Below, one piece after another: positions 6,644 through 16,900 of a stretch of 20,496 nucleotides of DNA. The notes below the pieces were generated by a model. The model saw only the letters and a list, made by a program, of their open reading frames with translations. It ran no database searches and was not told where the DNA came from. The position numbers and the translations under genes were made by a program. Within the stretch, counting starts at the first letter, position 1, and each line of letters starts with the position of its first letter. Source of the DNA: a virus; the IMG/VR virus record IMGVR_UViG_3300027801_000207, positions 1-20,496 of that record; one strand, 5' to 3'.

Positions 6644-9154
6644 ATGGCAGAAGACGCAAATAAAAGGATAGCAGAACTACAACAACAAAGAGAGTTGATG
6701 CAGTGGATGATTGACAATCAAAAGAGGGTCAATAATGGAGTTAGTGCACACCTAAAGGCCAAAAAAGAACTTTACGAATACACTGAAATGATGCAAGTTG
6801 CTTCAAAAGATTTGCTAGAAACAGGAGAATTAATACTAGAACTTGAGACGGGAAGAATAAAGTTGAGTGAAGAAGAGGAATTAAATTTAAGGCAATTAAA
6901 TAAAGACCTTAAAAAGAAACGAGATACCATAGAAAAAGAGATTAATGCGCTTAAAAAAACACTTAGTCTAAGGAAGGCTTTAGTTAAGGAAGTTGAAAAA
7001 GGGGTTAAAGCATTATACAATGAGTTATTTACTGTAAGAAAGTTAACTAACTTATATCTAGAACTGGATAAATCTATTAGGACTATTAGTGTTAGTATGG
7101 GATTAACCGGTGGATCTTCAGAAATGTTTAGAGAAAATATGCTTAATACGGCGATGTATGCCGCTAGGTTTAATGTAAGTTTAGCCGAAGTCGCAAAACT
7201 ACAGGGAGACATGGCTCGTGGAACAGGTACGGCGGCTATTTTAACTGAAGAGGAGATGAAAAGGTTTAGTGTTATATCTAAACTATTCCCACAGATAGGT
7301 GACATGGGGGCACAATTAGAATTATATGGAATTGGTGCAGGTCAATCAGCAAAAGAGTTTGAAAAAATATTTCACACCGCGCAAGAATATGGATTAGACG
7401 CGGACATGTATTCCAAAAGCATGCTCAAGAATTTCAAAATGATAACCAAATATAGGTTTAGGGGTGGGATAGCTGATTTAAGGGAAGCAACCGCACTAAC
7501 TCAAAGAATGCGTCAGGACATGGAATCCTTCACAGGTTTTGCTGAAAAGGTTATGAGACCCGAAGGAGCAATAGAAGCGGCGGCTTCTTTACAAGTATTA
7601 GGGGGTGAAATGGCCAAGTTAGGGGACCCATTCAAGTTGATGTATTTAGCAAGGAATGATATGGCTGGGTTTACTGAGGAAGTGATGAACGCAACCAAGT
7701 TTACTGGAATCTTTAACAAAAAGACAGGAACATTTGACTTAACAGCAAATGAATTGGATCGTTTAAGAGAATTGGCTAAAATAACAGGACTACAATTTGA
7801 GGATTTAGCGACACAAGCTAGGGAACAAACAGCGGACGCAAGAATAAAGGCTGAAATAACCGCCTTCATCCCACAAAAGGATAAGGATTATTTGAGTGGA
7901 CTAACTAAGTTCGATGATGAAGGAGGAATGTTTATCGAAGTTAGAGGAGCACCAAAAGATCTATCAAAAGTTGACGAAACAGATGTTAAATGGCTAAAAC
8001 AGAATGAAGTAACAATGGCAGAGATGGTAAAAATGCAAATGACATTTAAGGATAATTTAGATGCGATGGCCAAGATGTTACAACTAACCCTATTACCAGT
8101 ATTGAATTATCTAGGTGAACAGGCAAAATACTGGACAGAGAAAATGGCAGATTGGTCAGATAGTACCAAAACATGGGTAACAATTGGTATTTTAGGATTA
8201 ACCGCGGCTTTTGGAATTGCTACTATGTTTGCTGCAGGGGTATCAATGGGACTTGGATTCAGGATGTCTTCTGGAGCCACAGGGTTAAAAAGTACTATGA
8301 TGGGTGGAGCGTCCGGGTCACAATTATCAGGTATGGGCTCTGGAGCAAGAAAAAGACTAATGGGTACTGCCGCGGTTATTGCATCAATTGGAGTTGCATT
8401 GGCCGGAGTAGGACTTGGGGTATGGTTTGTTACTAAAGGTTTTGCCGCGTTGGCTAACGCAATAAAAGATTTGGACACGGAAAAACTAAAATTCATGCAA
8501 AGTGCGATGTTGGGAATTGGGATTGCTTTTGGTGTGTTAATTGCTATTATGACAGGTTTAGCTGTTAGTGGGGTTGGTACAGTAGCGGCGGCAATAATGT
8601 TAGCATTTGGGGCCGCTTTATTGATGGTTGGTGGTGCGGTTGCTATAGCATCCCTAGGTATAAGTAAGATTATATCAGCGTTGGGAACCTTAGGTGGTAT
8701 AGACCTAACGAACTTACCTACTTTTTCACAATTAGCTTCATTTGCTGCTGGTTTAACTACACTTAGTTTGGCGTCTATAGTTGGATTACCGGGGTTGTGG
8801 ATACTGGAGGAGATGGCATCATATGGTCCTGGGTTAGAAATGGCTGGTAAAGGAGTTAAAAACTTGTCCACTAACATATGGGGACTTAGTGAAGCTTTAA
8901 GGTCGGTAACAGTTGATGGAGGAAAGTTTCAGGAATTAGAAAGTGTAATAGGTAGTCTAAGTAGTTTAATGCTCCAAACACAATCAACACCCATAAGAGT
9001 AGAAGTGGGTGGAAGTGTAGATGGTTCGGTAAATGTGGCGATTGAAGGTAGCGACTTCAAAAAAGATTTACTGAGAGATTCCTATTTTTTAGAGGAATTA
9101 ACAAGTAAAATAGAACAACGTGTAACACTTAGAGACAATACTAGTGGGTTATAG
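6644..9154 (+). CDS. Tail tape measure protein
   Basis: This 836-residue protein has the composition of a tape measure, which spans the tube lumen and fixes tail length. Residues 1 to about 150 are highly charged helix and coiled coil. The middle (about 150-490) is helical, with Met/Ala/Gly-rich stretches such as GIGAGQSAKEFEKIFHTAQE. Hydrophobic Gly/Ala-rich segments follow at roughly 509-535, 571-596, 619-680 and 690-724, the kind that can insert in the host membrane on DNA entry. The C-terminal 100 residues are more polar. The position after the tube and gp26-like genes and before the baseplate genes matches gene order in contractile-tailed phages. At about 0.15 nm per residue, a rule of thumb, the tail would be near 125 nm. 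It starts seven bases after the previous stop and ends with TAG. Confidence 0.85.
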   Translation: MAEDANKRIAELQQQRELMQWMIDNQKRVNNGVSAHLKAKKELYEYTEMMQVASKDLLETGELILELETGRIKLSEEEELNLRQLNKDLKKKRDTIEKEINALKKTLSLRKALVKEVEKGVKALYNELFTVRKLTNLYLELDKSIRTISVSMGLTGGSSEMFRENMLNTAMYAARFNVSLAEVAKLQGDMARGTGTAAILTEEEMKRFSVISKLFPQIGDMGAQLELYGIGAGQSAKEFEKIFHTAQEYGLDADMYSKSMLKNFKMITKYRFRGGIADLREATALTQRMRQDMESFTGFAEKVMRPEGAIEAAASLQVLGGEMAKLGDPFKLMYLARNDMAGFTEEVMNATKFTGIFNKKTGTFDLTANELDRLRELAKITGLQFEDLATQAREQTADARIKAEITAFIPQKDKDYLSGLTKFDDEGGMFIEVRGAPKDLSKVDETDVKWLKQNEVTMAEMVKMQMTFKDNLDAMAKMLQLTLLPVLNYLGEQAKYWTEKMADWSDSTKTWVTIGILGLTAAFGIATMFAAGVSMGLGFRMSSGATGLKSTMMGGASGSQLSGMGSGARKRLMGTAAVIASIGVALAGVGLGVWFVTKGFAALANAIKDLDTEKLKFMQSAMLGIGIAFGVLIAIMTGLAVSGVGTVAAAIMLAFGAALLMVGGAVAIASLGISKIISALGTLGGIDLTNLPTFSQLASFAAGLTTLSLASIVGLPGLWILEEMASYGPGLEMAGKGVKNLSTNIWGLSEALRSVTVDGGKFQELESVIGSLSSLMLQTQSTPIRVEVGGSVDGSVNVAIEGSDFKKDLLRDSYFLEELTSKIEQRVTLRDNTSGL

Positions 9155-9185
9155 TATTTTTTGTTTCAATAAAAGTTAATTAAAA

Positions 9186-9194
9186 ATATTTATT
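9186..9194 (+). promoter_or_regulatory. Candidate promoter motif ATATTTATT before baseplate gene
   Basis: This third copy of ATATTTAT lies in the 52-base gap after the tape measure gene, 12 bases before the ATG at 9207. No terminator hairpin is visible in this gap. AAGGA (9199-9203), three bases before the ATG, could be a weak ribosome binding site. Confidence 0.25.
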
Positions 9195-9206
9195 CTAAAA
9201 GGATAT

Positions 9207-12200
9207 ATGTCACTTAATATAGATAATACAATAATAAATGGAGTACCACAAGCAAGTACCACCCAGGAACTAAGGGAATGGCTACTATCTCGTAATTTAC
9301 CAAATGTAATTACATCAGCTGGATTCCAACAGAATATTGAGATGTATCAACAGTCTTCATTGTTATTTGAAAACGATAATAACAACCTATTACAAGAATT
9401 AATCACGGGTAATGAATATTTTAATCCAGGATTATTTTATGATAGAGGAATATTAGATAGTGGGTCTCAAGCTTTTAATGTATACGGACTTACTAACAGG
9501 GGGTTGTTAAATTTGGACACAGTAACAAATGACTCCCAAGTGCCGATGCCCCATATACAATGTGAGTTCCCAGAATTCATAATACCAACACAATCAAGCG
9601 AACTATGTGAGTTAAACCTATACACCTATGAGGCAGTCTATACTGCAGAAGGAGGAGAAGGGGTAGATTTTTATAATGAGACGACAGCTAATGGAGAGAC
9701 AGTAGGAGAAATCTGGCAACCTGATAGGTTTGGGGCACTCCCTCCATTTATGATAGGGTCATTTGAAAATAGATACGGGGGAATGATTGAGTATCCTGGA
9801 CCAACAACCCCCACACTTATTATGAAAACCCAGGCACAAAATCCATCAAATAATCCCTACTCTTGGTTTATGAATAACCCAATTATGTATGACCTATTCA
9901 TATCTCCAGACTTTGATGGTAATTTTATGAGATTTGATGTCACAACAATCGAACTTAACCAATTAGACAATAGATTTTATGGGCTAAAGATAAGTGAAAG
10001 AGGATTCCAATTTAATAACGCTTCAGCGCCAGATGGTTCGGGGGTTAAAACTTTTTATACTCCACTACAACCTTATAATGATGGATTAACTGATACAGCA
10101 CCACCAGTCCTAATTCAAAACACTAGAATCTTAGAACAATACATTCTCGGTTCATTTGGTACAAGGACTACTAGAGACCAGTTACTAAATAGAAATCTAT
10201 TTTCTTCTGGTGATATGTACATTGGGGGGACGCCTAATGTGCCCGCTATTGATTATATTGAGGGAACAATTGGGTTAAACAATTCCTACTATAGTCTAGC
10301 TTGGGTTCTTTCGGGACCACGTAAACCAAAAACAAACACTAACTACTTTGTACAACAACTAAGATTAAGTGATATGAGTAGTGAAGCTGCTTGGCAGGAG
10401 TTTGGGCTGAGTAGAGGATTAGTAGATAGTACTAGTTATGGGATGAAGGTAACCGAAGAATCACTGCAACATTGGAGACCAGAATCTGGAGAAAATGACA
10501 TTAATGTAGGGAATAAGGGACTATTAAACTTTACTCAAAAACTTGTTAATACCTCAGTTACTAATGGAGATGAAGTATCTATTGGAGACGCTATAAGGCA
10601 AGATACACGATATTTGAAAACTAAAAAGGGAGCTATTAGTAGAGGTTCTGGAATATGGAATTACTGGGCAGATGGACAGAAACCATATTCAAGAAGTTGG
10701 ATAAAACCATCAAATCCATGGTCACCTGAATCTGGTAATGAGGAACCTGAATCATATTCGAGATATGACTCTCTTTTAAGACACCAACCCCTAATTAGAT
10801 CAGGTACGGGAGATACCTTTGGTATGAGAGGTGGTTGGAGTAATGGAGGTAGTGTTATTAATGATGTGAGTGGTGTGCACATAGCACAAAGCTCAAAAAA
10901 TGATATAAGAAACTTTATGTTCTCTTTAGAGAATTTAGCGTGGAAAGATAATGTAGATGGTATGTTAGCAAAACACGAAATAGGACCAAATAAAGGTAGG
11001 TTAATGTGGTTTCCACCATATATAGAAAGTTGGACGGAGAACACTAACGCTAATTATAACCAAACAGATATTATTGGTAGGATAGAACCAATATGGACGT
11101 ATAAGAATTCAGTAAGACAAGCCAACTTAAACTTTATGTTGGTTACAGACTATCCTGAGGCAATAGACACAATGGATTTTAGTGAAAATTCTGATATGGA
11201 GGCTGCTCAATTCTTTGGGGGGCAAGACTTTCTAGAAAAACATATGGAGAATATCGCCACGGGTAAAGGACCTACTTTTGCAAACCCAGAAGAATACAAG
11301 GCTTTATTAGAGGCGGTTGTTGCACCAGAACCAGTAAACACAAATCAATTACCCGAAGGATTCCAAGTACCAACAGAAACAGGACCTGCCGACTCTCAAC
11401 CACTTAAGGTGTTTTATTACAGTGGATGTAGTGAAATCGGTAGTGTTGTGTGGGATACAACTAATTCTAATGCTGAAGAAGTTTATAGTGCAACACAACC
11501 ATTAGATACCAACGCTGGTAAATTATGTAACCAACAATTTCTTCACATACCCGAACCTACTCCGAATACATCAACTATGCCACCATTTATCAATGGTAAT
11601 GGAGAGGAACAGGTTGGTGCTGAGTTAAGTTTTGACGCTTTAGGTAAGTTCTTAGCGACTGAGGACGGTAAACAATACAAAATTGTTATCACCACCTATT
11701 CTGCACCAGTATATGAACTAACAGCAGAGGATCAGATTATAACCGACATTCAAGATTCTATGGATCCTAGTCAACCTGACCCAAACTTCACCACCGCAGG
11801 GGCACAAGTAGTTCAATATCTTTCCGATCAATCAGACGAAGCTCAAGCAATTTTTGGAAAAGATAAAATGACATGTGCTCCTTTAAGAGCCGCTAATTTA
11901 CAAGAAAAATTAAAAACGAAAATATTATATTATGAACAAGGTGATACTTTATATGGGGCGCCAATAACAGTACCAGAAACAATGAATCATATTGATGATT
12001 GGTATAGTGATCAAGACCCACCAGAAGGTAGATGGGAGGTTAGAGAGGGAGGAAGAGTTCCTGGGTGGAGTCAATTGATACGAGAAGCTGGTTCTGTTGT
12101 TGTACACGCTACAATACAAGACCCAGGAATATATGAGATGGGAGGTGTTCTAGGAGTTTTACCTGTTACTATTAGTGTAGAACCTAATCCAGAGTTATTA

Positions 12201-13610
12201 TCTAACACCTCTGTTATTGAAGCAGAAGAGGAATACACAAGACTATTAACAGAGACTCATAGAGATTATGTTCAGAATAATTCAAGAATACCAGATGGGG
12301 ATTATTTTGAAAAACTTAAAGAAACGGATCTTTTTGCTTATCAGAATTACAAGGATAAAGTAAAAAATTTCCACCCAGCTTTTCATTCGATACACCCGTG
12401 CGCCTTTAATTCCAGACTGACATTCTTGAATCAATGTCTAAGACCAGGACCGTCGATTAATTCCACAGTGGGGCCAAATAATATGGCCTTTGGTCGACCA
12501 CCAATATGTGTACTTAGACTAGGAGATTTTTACCATTGTAAAGTGATTATTAATAATGTTGATATTAGTTATGAACAACCTTTTTGGGACCTAAACCCTG
12601 AAGGTATAGGAGCCCAACCTTGGATAGCTAGAATTTCTATGCAATTTTTCATTGTGGGAGGTATGTCAATGGCAGGTCCCCTATCCCAATTACAAAATGC
12701 TGTCTCATTTAATCATTTCGCTAATACTGAAATATGTGAACCGGATAGGGCCAACCCAAATAAACGTACTACTGGCGATATAACAACCACAACTAACGAA
12801 GAGATACAAATCACTACCGGTGGTAGTGGCACAAATGATTATTCATCAGATAGTGGTGGTGGTGGTGATGATTCAACTTATGATTATTCATCAGATAGTG
12901 GTGGTACTGACGATAATGAAGGTACTGGTGCAATTGGTGCTGATACTACTGGTACTGATGCCGATGTGTTGTCGTGGGTATTTCAAGATTATAATATGGC
13001 TTGGGTTGTATTTACTAGAGTTTGGAATAATGATCAATATGTACATAACTCAACCATATCTCCTACTCCTTGCCTCCAATCTAATTGTGGTTTTGAAACA
13101 AAAGTAACTGCGTCATTAGGATTAGTGACTAAAGGTAATACTGATCTAAATGATGGGAATGATGTTTACAAACTTAGTTATACGTTTGACACAGCGTCAA
13201 TGACAGTTAACAACGTGGCTAGACAATTAGGTGATTCAGAGACCCATTATTTACCTTTAATACTAGATGACATGGGTTGTATAGGTATACCAGGATTAGT
13301 TGATGATTTCAATTTCATTAATTCCAATTGTGCTTCCATGATGGCAGCAGTGGTCCAAATGAATCAAGAAATACAAAACCACTATATAGAGAAGTTTGAT
13401 GAGTATAAAGGAGCAACACCGTCAGGATATTGGAATAACCCTACTGCTTATGACACACCACCAGTAGATTGGGCTCAATTATCGATTGGTTTTTGTAGTA
13501 CCGTTTTAGGTGATATAAGCGGCGACTCCACTTCAATTTCAGAGACCGATAATGGATGTACTTTTTGGAATACCGGATCAGTAGATTGGGTAGAACATAC
13601 TAACTATTAA
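9207..13610 (+). CDS. Very large baseplate protein with tube-initiator-like domain
   Basis: This 1467-residue protein is probably a baseplate component on which the tail tube begins. Residues about 572-655 contain SLENLAWKD, MWFPPYIESWTEN and IIGRIEPIWTY, a pattern I associate with tail-tube-like and adaptor proteins of contractile systems. Residues about 806-834 (LSFDALGKFLATEDGKQYKI onward) faintly recall an OmpA-like peptidoglycan-binding fold, but key residues cannot be confirmed. Residues about 1055-1170 hold the clearest block: HPAFHSIHPCAFNSRLTFLN, FGRPPICVLRLGDFYHCKV, then WDLNPEGIGAQPWIARISM and NAVSFNHFANTEIC. I take this as a gp48/gp54-type tube-like domain. A Ser/Gly/Asp-rich linker with a repeated unit follows (about 1198-1251), then a C-terminal domain of some 215 residues that I do not recognise. 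The gp53-like gene follows after 13 bases. Confidence 0.75.
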   Translation: MSLNIDNTIINGVPQASTTQELREWLLSRNLPNVITSAGFQQNIEMYQQSSLLFENDNNNLLQELITGNEYFNPGLFYDRGILDSGSQAFNVYGLTNRGLLNLDTVTNDSQVPMPHIQCEFPEFIIPTQSSELCELNLYTYEAVYTAEGGEGVDFYNETTANGETVGEIWQPDRFGALPPFMIGSFENRYGGMIEYPGPTTPTLIMKTQAQNPSNNPYSWFMNNPIMYDLFISPDFDGNFMRFDVTTIELNQLDNRFYGLKISERGFQFNNASAPDGSGVKTFYTPLQPYNDGLTDTAPPVLIQNTRILEQYILGSFGTRTTRDQLLNRNLFSSGDMYIGGTPNVPAIDYIEGTIGLNNSYYSLAWVLSGPRKPKTNTNYFVQQLRLSDMSSEAAWQEFGLSRGLVDSTSYGMKVTEESLQHWRPESGENDINVGNKGLLNFTQKLVNTSVTNGDEVSIGDAIRQDTRYLKTKKGAISRGSGIWNYWADGQKPYSRSWIKPSNPWSPESGNEEPESYSRYDSLLRHQPLIRSGTGDTFGMRGGWSNGGSVINDVSGVHIAQSSKNDIRNFMFSLENLAWKDNVDGMLAKHEIGPNKGRLMWFPPYIESWTENTNANYNQTDIIGRIEPIWTYKNSVRQANLNFMLVTDYPEAIDTMDFSENSDMEAAQFFGGQDFLEKHMENIATGKGPTFANPEEYKALLEAVVAPEPVNTNQLPEGFQVPTETGPADSQPLKVFYYSGCSEIGSVVWDTTNSNAEEVYSATQPLDTNAGKLCNQQFLHIPEPTPNTSTMPPFINGNGEEQVGAELSFDALGKFLATEDGKQYKIVITTYSAPVYELTAEDQIITDIQDSMDPSQPDPNFTTAGAQVVQYLSDQSDEAQAIFGKDKMTCAPLRAANLQEKLKTKILYYEQGDTLYGAPITVPETMNHIDDWYSDQDPPEGRWEVREGGRVPGWSQLIREAGSVVVHATIQDPGIYEMGGVLGVLPVTISVEPNPELLSNTSVIEAEEEYTRLLTETHRDYVQNNSRIPDGDYFEKLKETDLFAYQNYKDKVKNFHPAFHSIHPCAFNSRLTFLNQCLRPGPSINSTVGPNNMAFGRPPICVLRLGDFYHCKVIINNVDISYEQPFWDLNPEGIGAQPWIARISMQFFIVGGMSMAGPLSQLQNAVSFNHFANTEICEPDRANPNKRTTGDITTTTNEEIQITTGGSGTNDYSSDSGGGGDDSTYDYSSDSGGTDDNEGTGAIGADTTGTDADVLSWVFQDYNMAWVVFTRVWNNDQYVHNSTISPTPCLQSNCGFETKVTASLGLVTKGNTDLNDGNDVYKLSYTFDTASMTVNNVARQLGDSETHYLPLILDDMGCIGIPGLVDDFNFINSNCASMMAAVVQMNQEIQNHYIEKFDEYKGATPSGYWNNPTAYDTPPVDWAQLSIGFCSTVLGDISGDSTSISETDNGCTFWNTGSVDWVEHTNY
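12835..12905 (+). repeat. In-frame direct repeat of 26 bases in a Ser/Gly/Asp linker
   Basis: Two identical 26-base copies (12835-12860 and 12880-12905) are offset by 45 bases, exactly 15 codons. Each encodes DYSSDSGG with its flanks, in a low-complexity GGT/GAT/ACT-rich stretch running to about 12960. It separates the tube-like domain from the C-terminal domain, so it is best read as a flexible linker that could grow or shrink by slippage. Confidence 0.9.
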
Positions 13611-13623
13611 AAGATAAAAAAAC

Positions 13624-13944
13624 ATGAGCGTATATTACAATAGATATTATAAAATGACAAACGAAGGTGGTAAACCTAAAACAATGCCTTTTATAACCCT
13701 TTCTGAAAAAGGTAGTGATAAATTTGAGGTTTATAAAAAAGGGGTTACTAGATTTGATAAATTAAGTCAAAAATATTATGGAAACCCTCTTCATGGTTGG
13801 TTAATAATGTTAGCTAACCCTAGTTATGGTGGATTAGAATTTATAATAGAACAAGGAGAAATTATAAGAATCCCGTTTCCCTTTACAAACACTTTACAAG
13901 AGTATGAAGATGCAGTAAATACTCATATTAGATTAAATGGTTAA
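13624..13944 (+). CDS. Baseplate wedge protein, gp53/LysM-like
   Basis: This 106-residue protein matches the core of the T4 gp53 baseplate wedge family, which has a LysM-like fold and sits between the hub and the wedges. The diagnostic part is residues about 38-62: VTRFDKLSQKYYGNPLHGWL followed by IMLAN, then EFIIEQGEIIRIPFPF. This is the LysM-type pattern of a helix ending in YYG, a Trp-containing second helix and a closing strand with G..I.IP. T4 gp53 is 196 residues, so only the core domain is present. The A-rich leader AAAAGATAAAAAAAC precedes the ATG, with no Shine-Dalgarno match. It is packed between two giant baseplate genes (13 bases before, two bases after), consistent with co-translation in one operon and with contact between the three products. 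Confidence 0.85.
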   Translation: MSVYYNRYYKMTNEGGKPKTMPFITLSEKGSDKFEVYKKGVTRFDKLSQKYYGNPLHGWLIMLANPSYGGLEFIIEQGEIIRIPFPFTNTLQEYEDAVNTHIRLNG

Positions 13945-13946
13945 TT

Positions 13947-16900
13947 ATGGGTATAAAAATAGTAGATCCAAATAAAGTTATAAGTGATTATGTAAGCGGA
14001 GTTCAAGGTTTACATGGGGCAAGCGGACAAGCCTGGCCAGGAAATATAGGAACAGGGCCTGTAACAACACCCCCTGAAGATTTAGTAACTTATGTAGATT
14101 TAGAGGTTTTTCTACCAGGGAGATCTATAATTGTTGACGACATTGCTCGACAACCCCAAAGAAAAGAGAATATAGGATTTGTTGTTCCCAAAAAATTACC
14201 ACCAGAGAACTATGGACAATTAGGAACATCGTGGACTAATATAGGAGGGTTACAAGGATTTCAAAAGAATGATGATGGGGCATTCACTGTTGACGGAAGT
14301 GGAAGCTTTCAAAAAGAGGGGGGGTTTAATGAAACCTTTGGGATACAAGATATACAAATAAAACTTAATGCTTCATTTGAGCCACAAGTATTTATTACAT
14401 TTGTAGATATTAGAGGGGCTTCTTTAATGGAACCTGGACATAGGTCACCATACGCTGCTTTCTTTCATATGCCGTATCCCTTATTTACTTTAACGGTAAA
14501 AGGATTTTATGGGAGAGGGATTTCATATAAACTACACTTAATGAAGTTTAATTCAAGATTTGATAATGATACGGGTAACTTCATCATCAACTGTGAGTTT
14601 ATCGGATTTACTTTTACTTATCTTGCTGACATGCCCGCTATCTATGCAGATGTGGGACCGGATTTACTTGGTTTTTATGGAACTAAAGCAGGGGGAGAAC
14701 ATGAATTTGCAACAGATTTTGATAGTGGTAGGGACCCTCGTCTTCCTTGGCCAGAAGGTAGTATGACTTTAGGTGTTTATATTAATAATATAGCAACTTT
14801 AGCTTCTAAGATGGAACATTTTGAAGATGACGCCATATCTACAGACTATTATCTTCTTAAAGAGGGAATGGATAACCTAAGATTGATTGAAGATAGATTT
14901 AATCAAATAACTTACAATGTGGGTTGTGAAGATGCCGCGGCCGTAGCATGTGGATATAAATTTTCTACAAGTATGGTGATAACTTGTAAAGAATTATACA
15001 CTAATACTGGATCTTTAGTGAGTATAGATGAGGCAAAAGTATTTAGACAAGCTAATAAGAGTGACTTTTACCGACAATTACAAATACAATTAAGAGGAAC
15101 TGATAAAAATATAGCCGATACTACCAGTTCACGGGGGACAGAAGATTCAAACTTTGTGGGTTTTGTTACTGGAGTTTATGATTCTTTAACAGAGATAGCG
15201 ATAGGGTATTTAGGGCAACCTCCCAACTTATCCCTAATCAACCAAGGAGACGATAATTTTGAAGTTTATGGAAAAGTAGCGGGATTTGAAACTACAGAAG
15301 ACGGACAATCAATAACCGCACTAGATAGATATGGAATTGGAGAAATAGACGCAGAAGACTACTTTAAGAAATTAAGGATTTATATTACTAGAGGGTCACA
15401 AAAAGAGAAAGAAGTTAAAAGAAAAATGAATGAACAAGAGAATGAGTTAAAACTCGACACTCTTGTTATGCCACCCACACTTGAAAATATATTTAAGTTA
15501 TTATGTAATGGGATGACAGCGTTTCAAAAAGTCCTAGTAGAAGTAGGGATAAGTGCCTACAACCAACATAATGAGGATGACAATATAAAATCTATGTTAA
15601 TAAAGTCTGGAGGTTCGGATATAAAGAGCCTACATGATAAGAATTCTAAAATGTATGCTTTTCCTTTATATTATGAAACCAGAAATGACAGCATACCTCT
15701 TGGAACCACCGGAGTTCCACAACCAGTAAGTAGACTTGAAAAACAATTTCCAGGTTGGAAAATAAATAAAACTACATACGGTAGACCAGAGTTTATTACA
15801 CCAAAAAAATGGCCAGAAATAACTTTAGTTGAACAACTTATAAGATTTATTATTAAAAAACAAAGAGAGTTAAAACAATCTTGGGATCCCTCAGATACAC
15901 AGTTTGGAGATGGATACATACCAGCAATTGTTGAAGAAACTCCTCTACTACCAACAAGTCCTTATTACCGACTCACACATGTAGAAGGACAAATTATACC
16001 TACTCTTATGATTAGATCTATAATGAGAATAGGGCACACTAATAATTTTCCACCACAAGAACAAGATATACTGTATCCAGGTTTTGGAGGTGAAAATGAC
16101 CACTCCATCGGTGATATCAGGAACCGGTTGAGACACCAGACCGAAGGAAATGTACAACCAAGTAAAGAGAATGGAGGGTTTGATGCGATAGAGGCCCTTG
16201 GGGAATTAGAGGGGGAAACTATGATTACGGGTGTTTTAGATACTGGTAAAAAAAGAATAAAAGAGATATTAAGAATTTTAACCGATGCTACAACTACCAA
16301 TACACAACAAGGTAAGGGATTAAACGCAGTTGTTAAAGGTGTAGAATTATTAAGAAAAGCGGGTTATCTTATAGAAAGTAAGACAGTATCTCCATCTTCA
16401 GGTGGTGATGTAGTATGGCTAGGATACCGAGGAGCTAAACAACCATTAAAAGATGTTTGGACCTATAATAGTGTTATAGGGGAAGTTGGACAAGAAGTAA
16501 CTAATATACATGAGTTTTGGTTACCAAACATTAACACTAAACTTAGTACTAATATATTTTATGATACTTGTAGTGACGCAGATTACGCAATGGAATGTAA
16601 GGGGTTCTATATTTCATCCGTTGCTTTTTACGAGACTGAAGGTTCTAGTGAACAAACTGTAACAGGTTTAGATGAAAAACAAACTGAAGAATTATTAACT
16701 GCTGGTGATAAATTAATTGACTGGTATAAATCTTGTTTTGGTCAATCCTCCGGAAAAGAGGCGGAATATAGTAAGGTAGATAAATTAGTAATTGGTCCAC
16801 AAGGAACATTAGATTATGATTATAAACTTTGGTTAGGTTGGGACTTTTTCTCATATTGGTCAAGAGCAAAATACACAGATAAAGTTAATACTGATAAACA

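Noticed and set aside
6772-7305. A 177-residue minus-strand ORF
   Set aside because: It is a Ser/Leu-rich shadow of the coiled-coil part of the tape measure; such ORFs arise opposite Lys/Glu-rich AT-rich genes.
8107-8877. A 256-residue minus-strand ORF opposite the tape measure gene
   Set aside because: It mirrors the Gly/Ala-rich hydrophobic part of the tape measure and is Pro/Ala/Ile-rich with no recognisable motif. It has no neighbours on its strand and overlaps a well-supported gene entirely.
12820-13107. A + strand ORF of 95 residues in another frame
   Set aside because: Its Val/Ile/Met-rich composition comes from out-of-frame reading of GGT/GAT repeats in the linker of the large baseplate gene.
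14560-16869. Several short ORFs on both strands between about 14560 and 16869
   Set aside because: All lie inside the continuous frame of the giant hub gene from 13947; none has a motif or a leader of its own.
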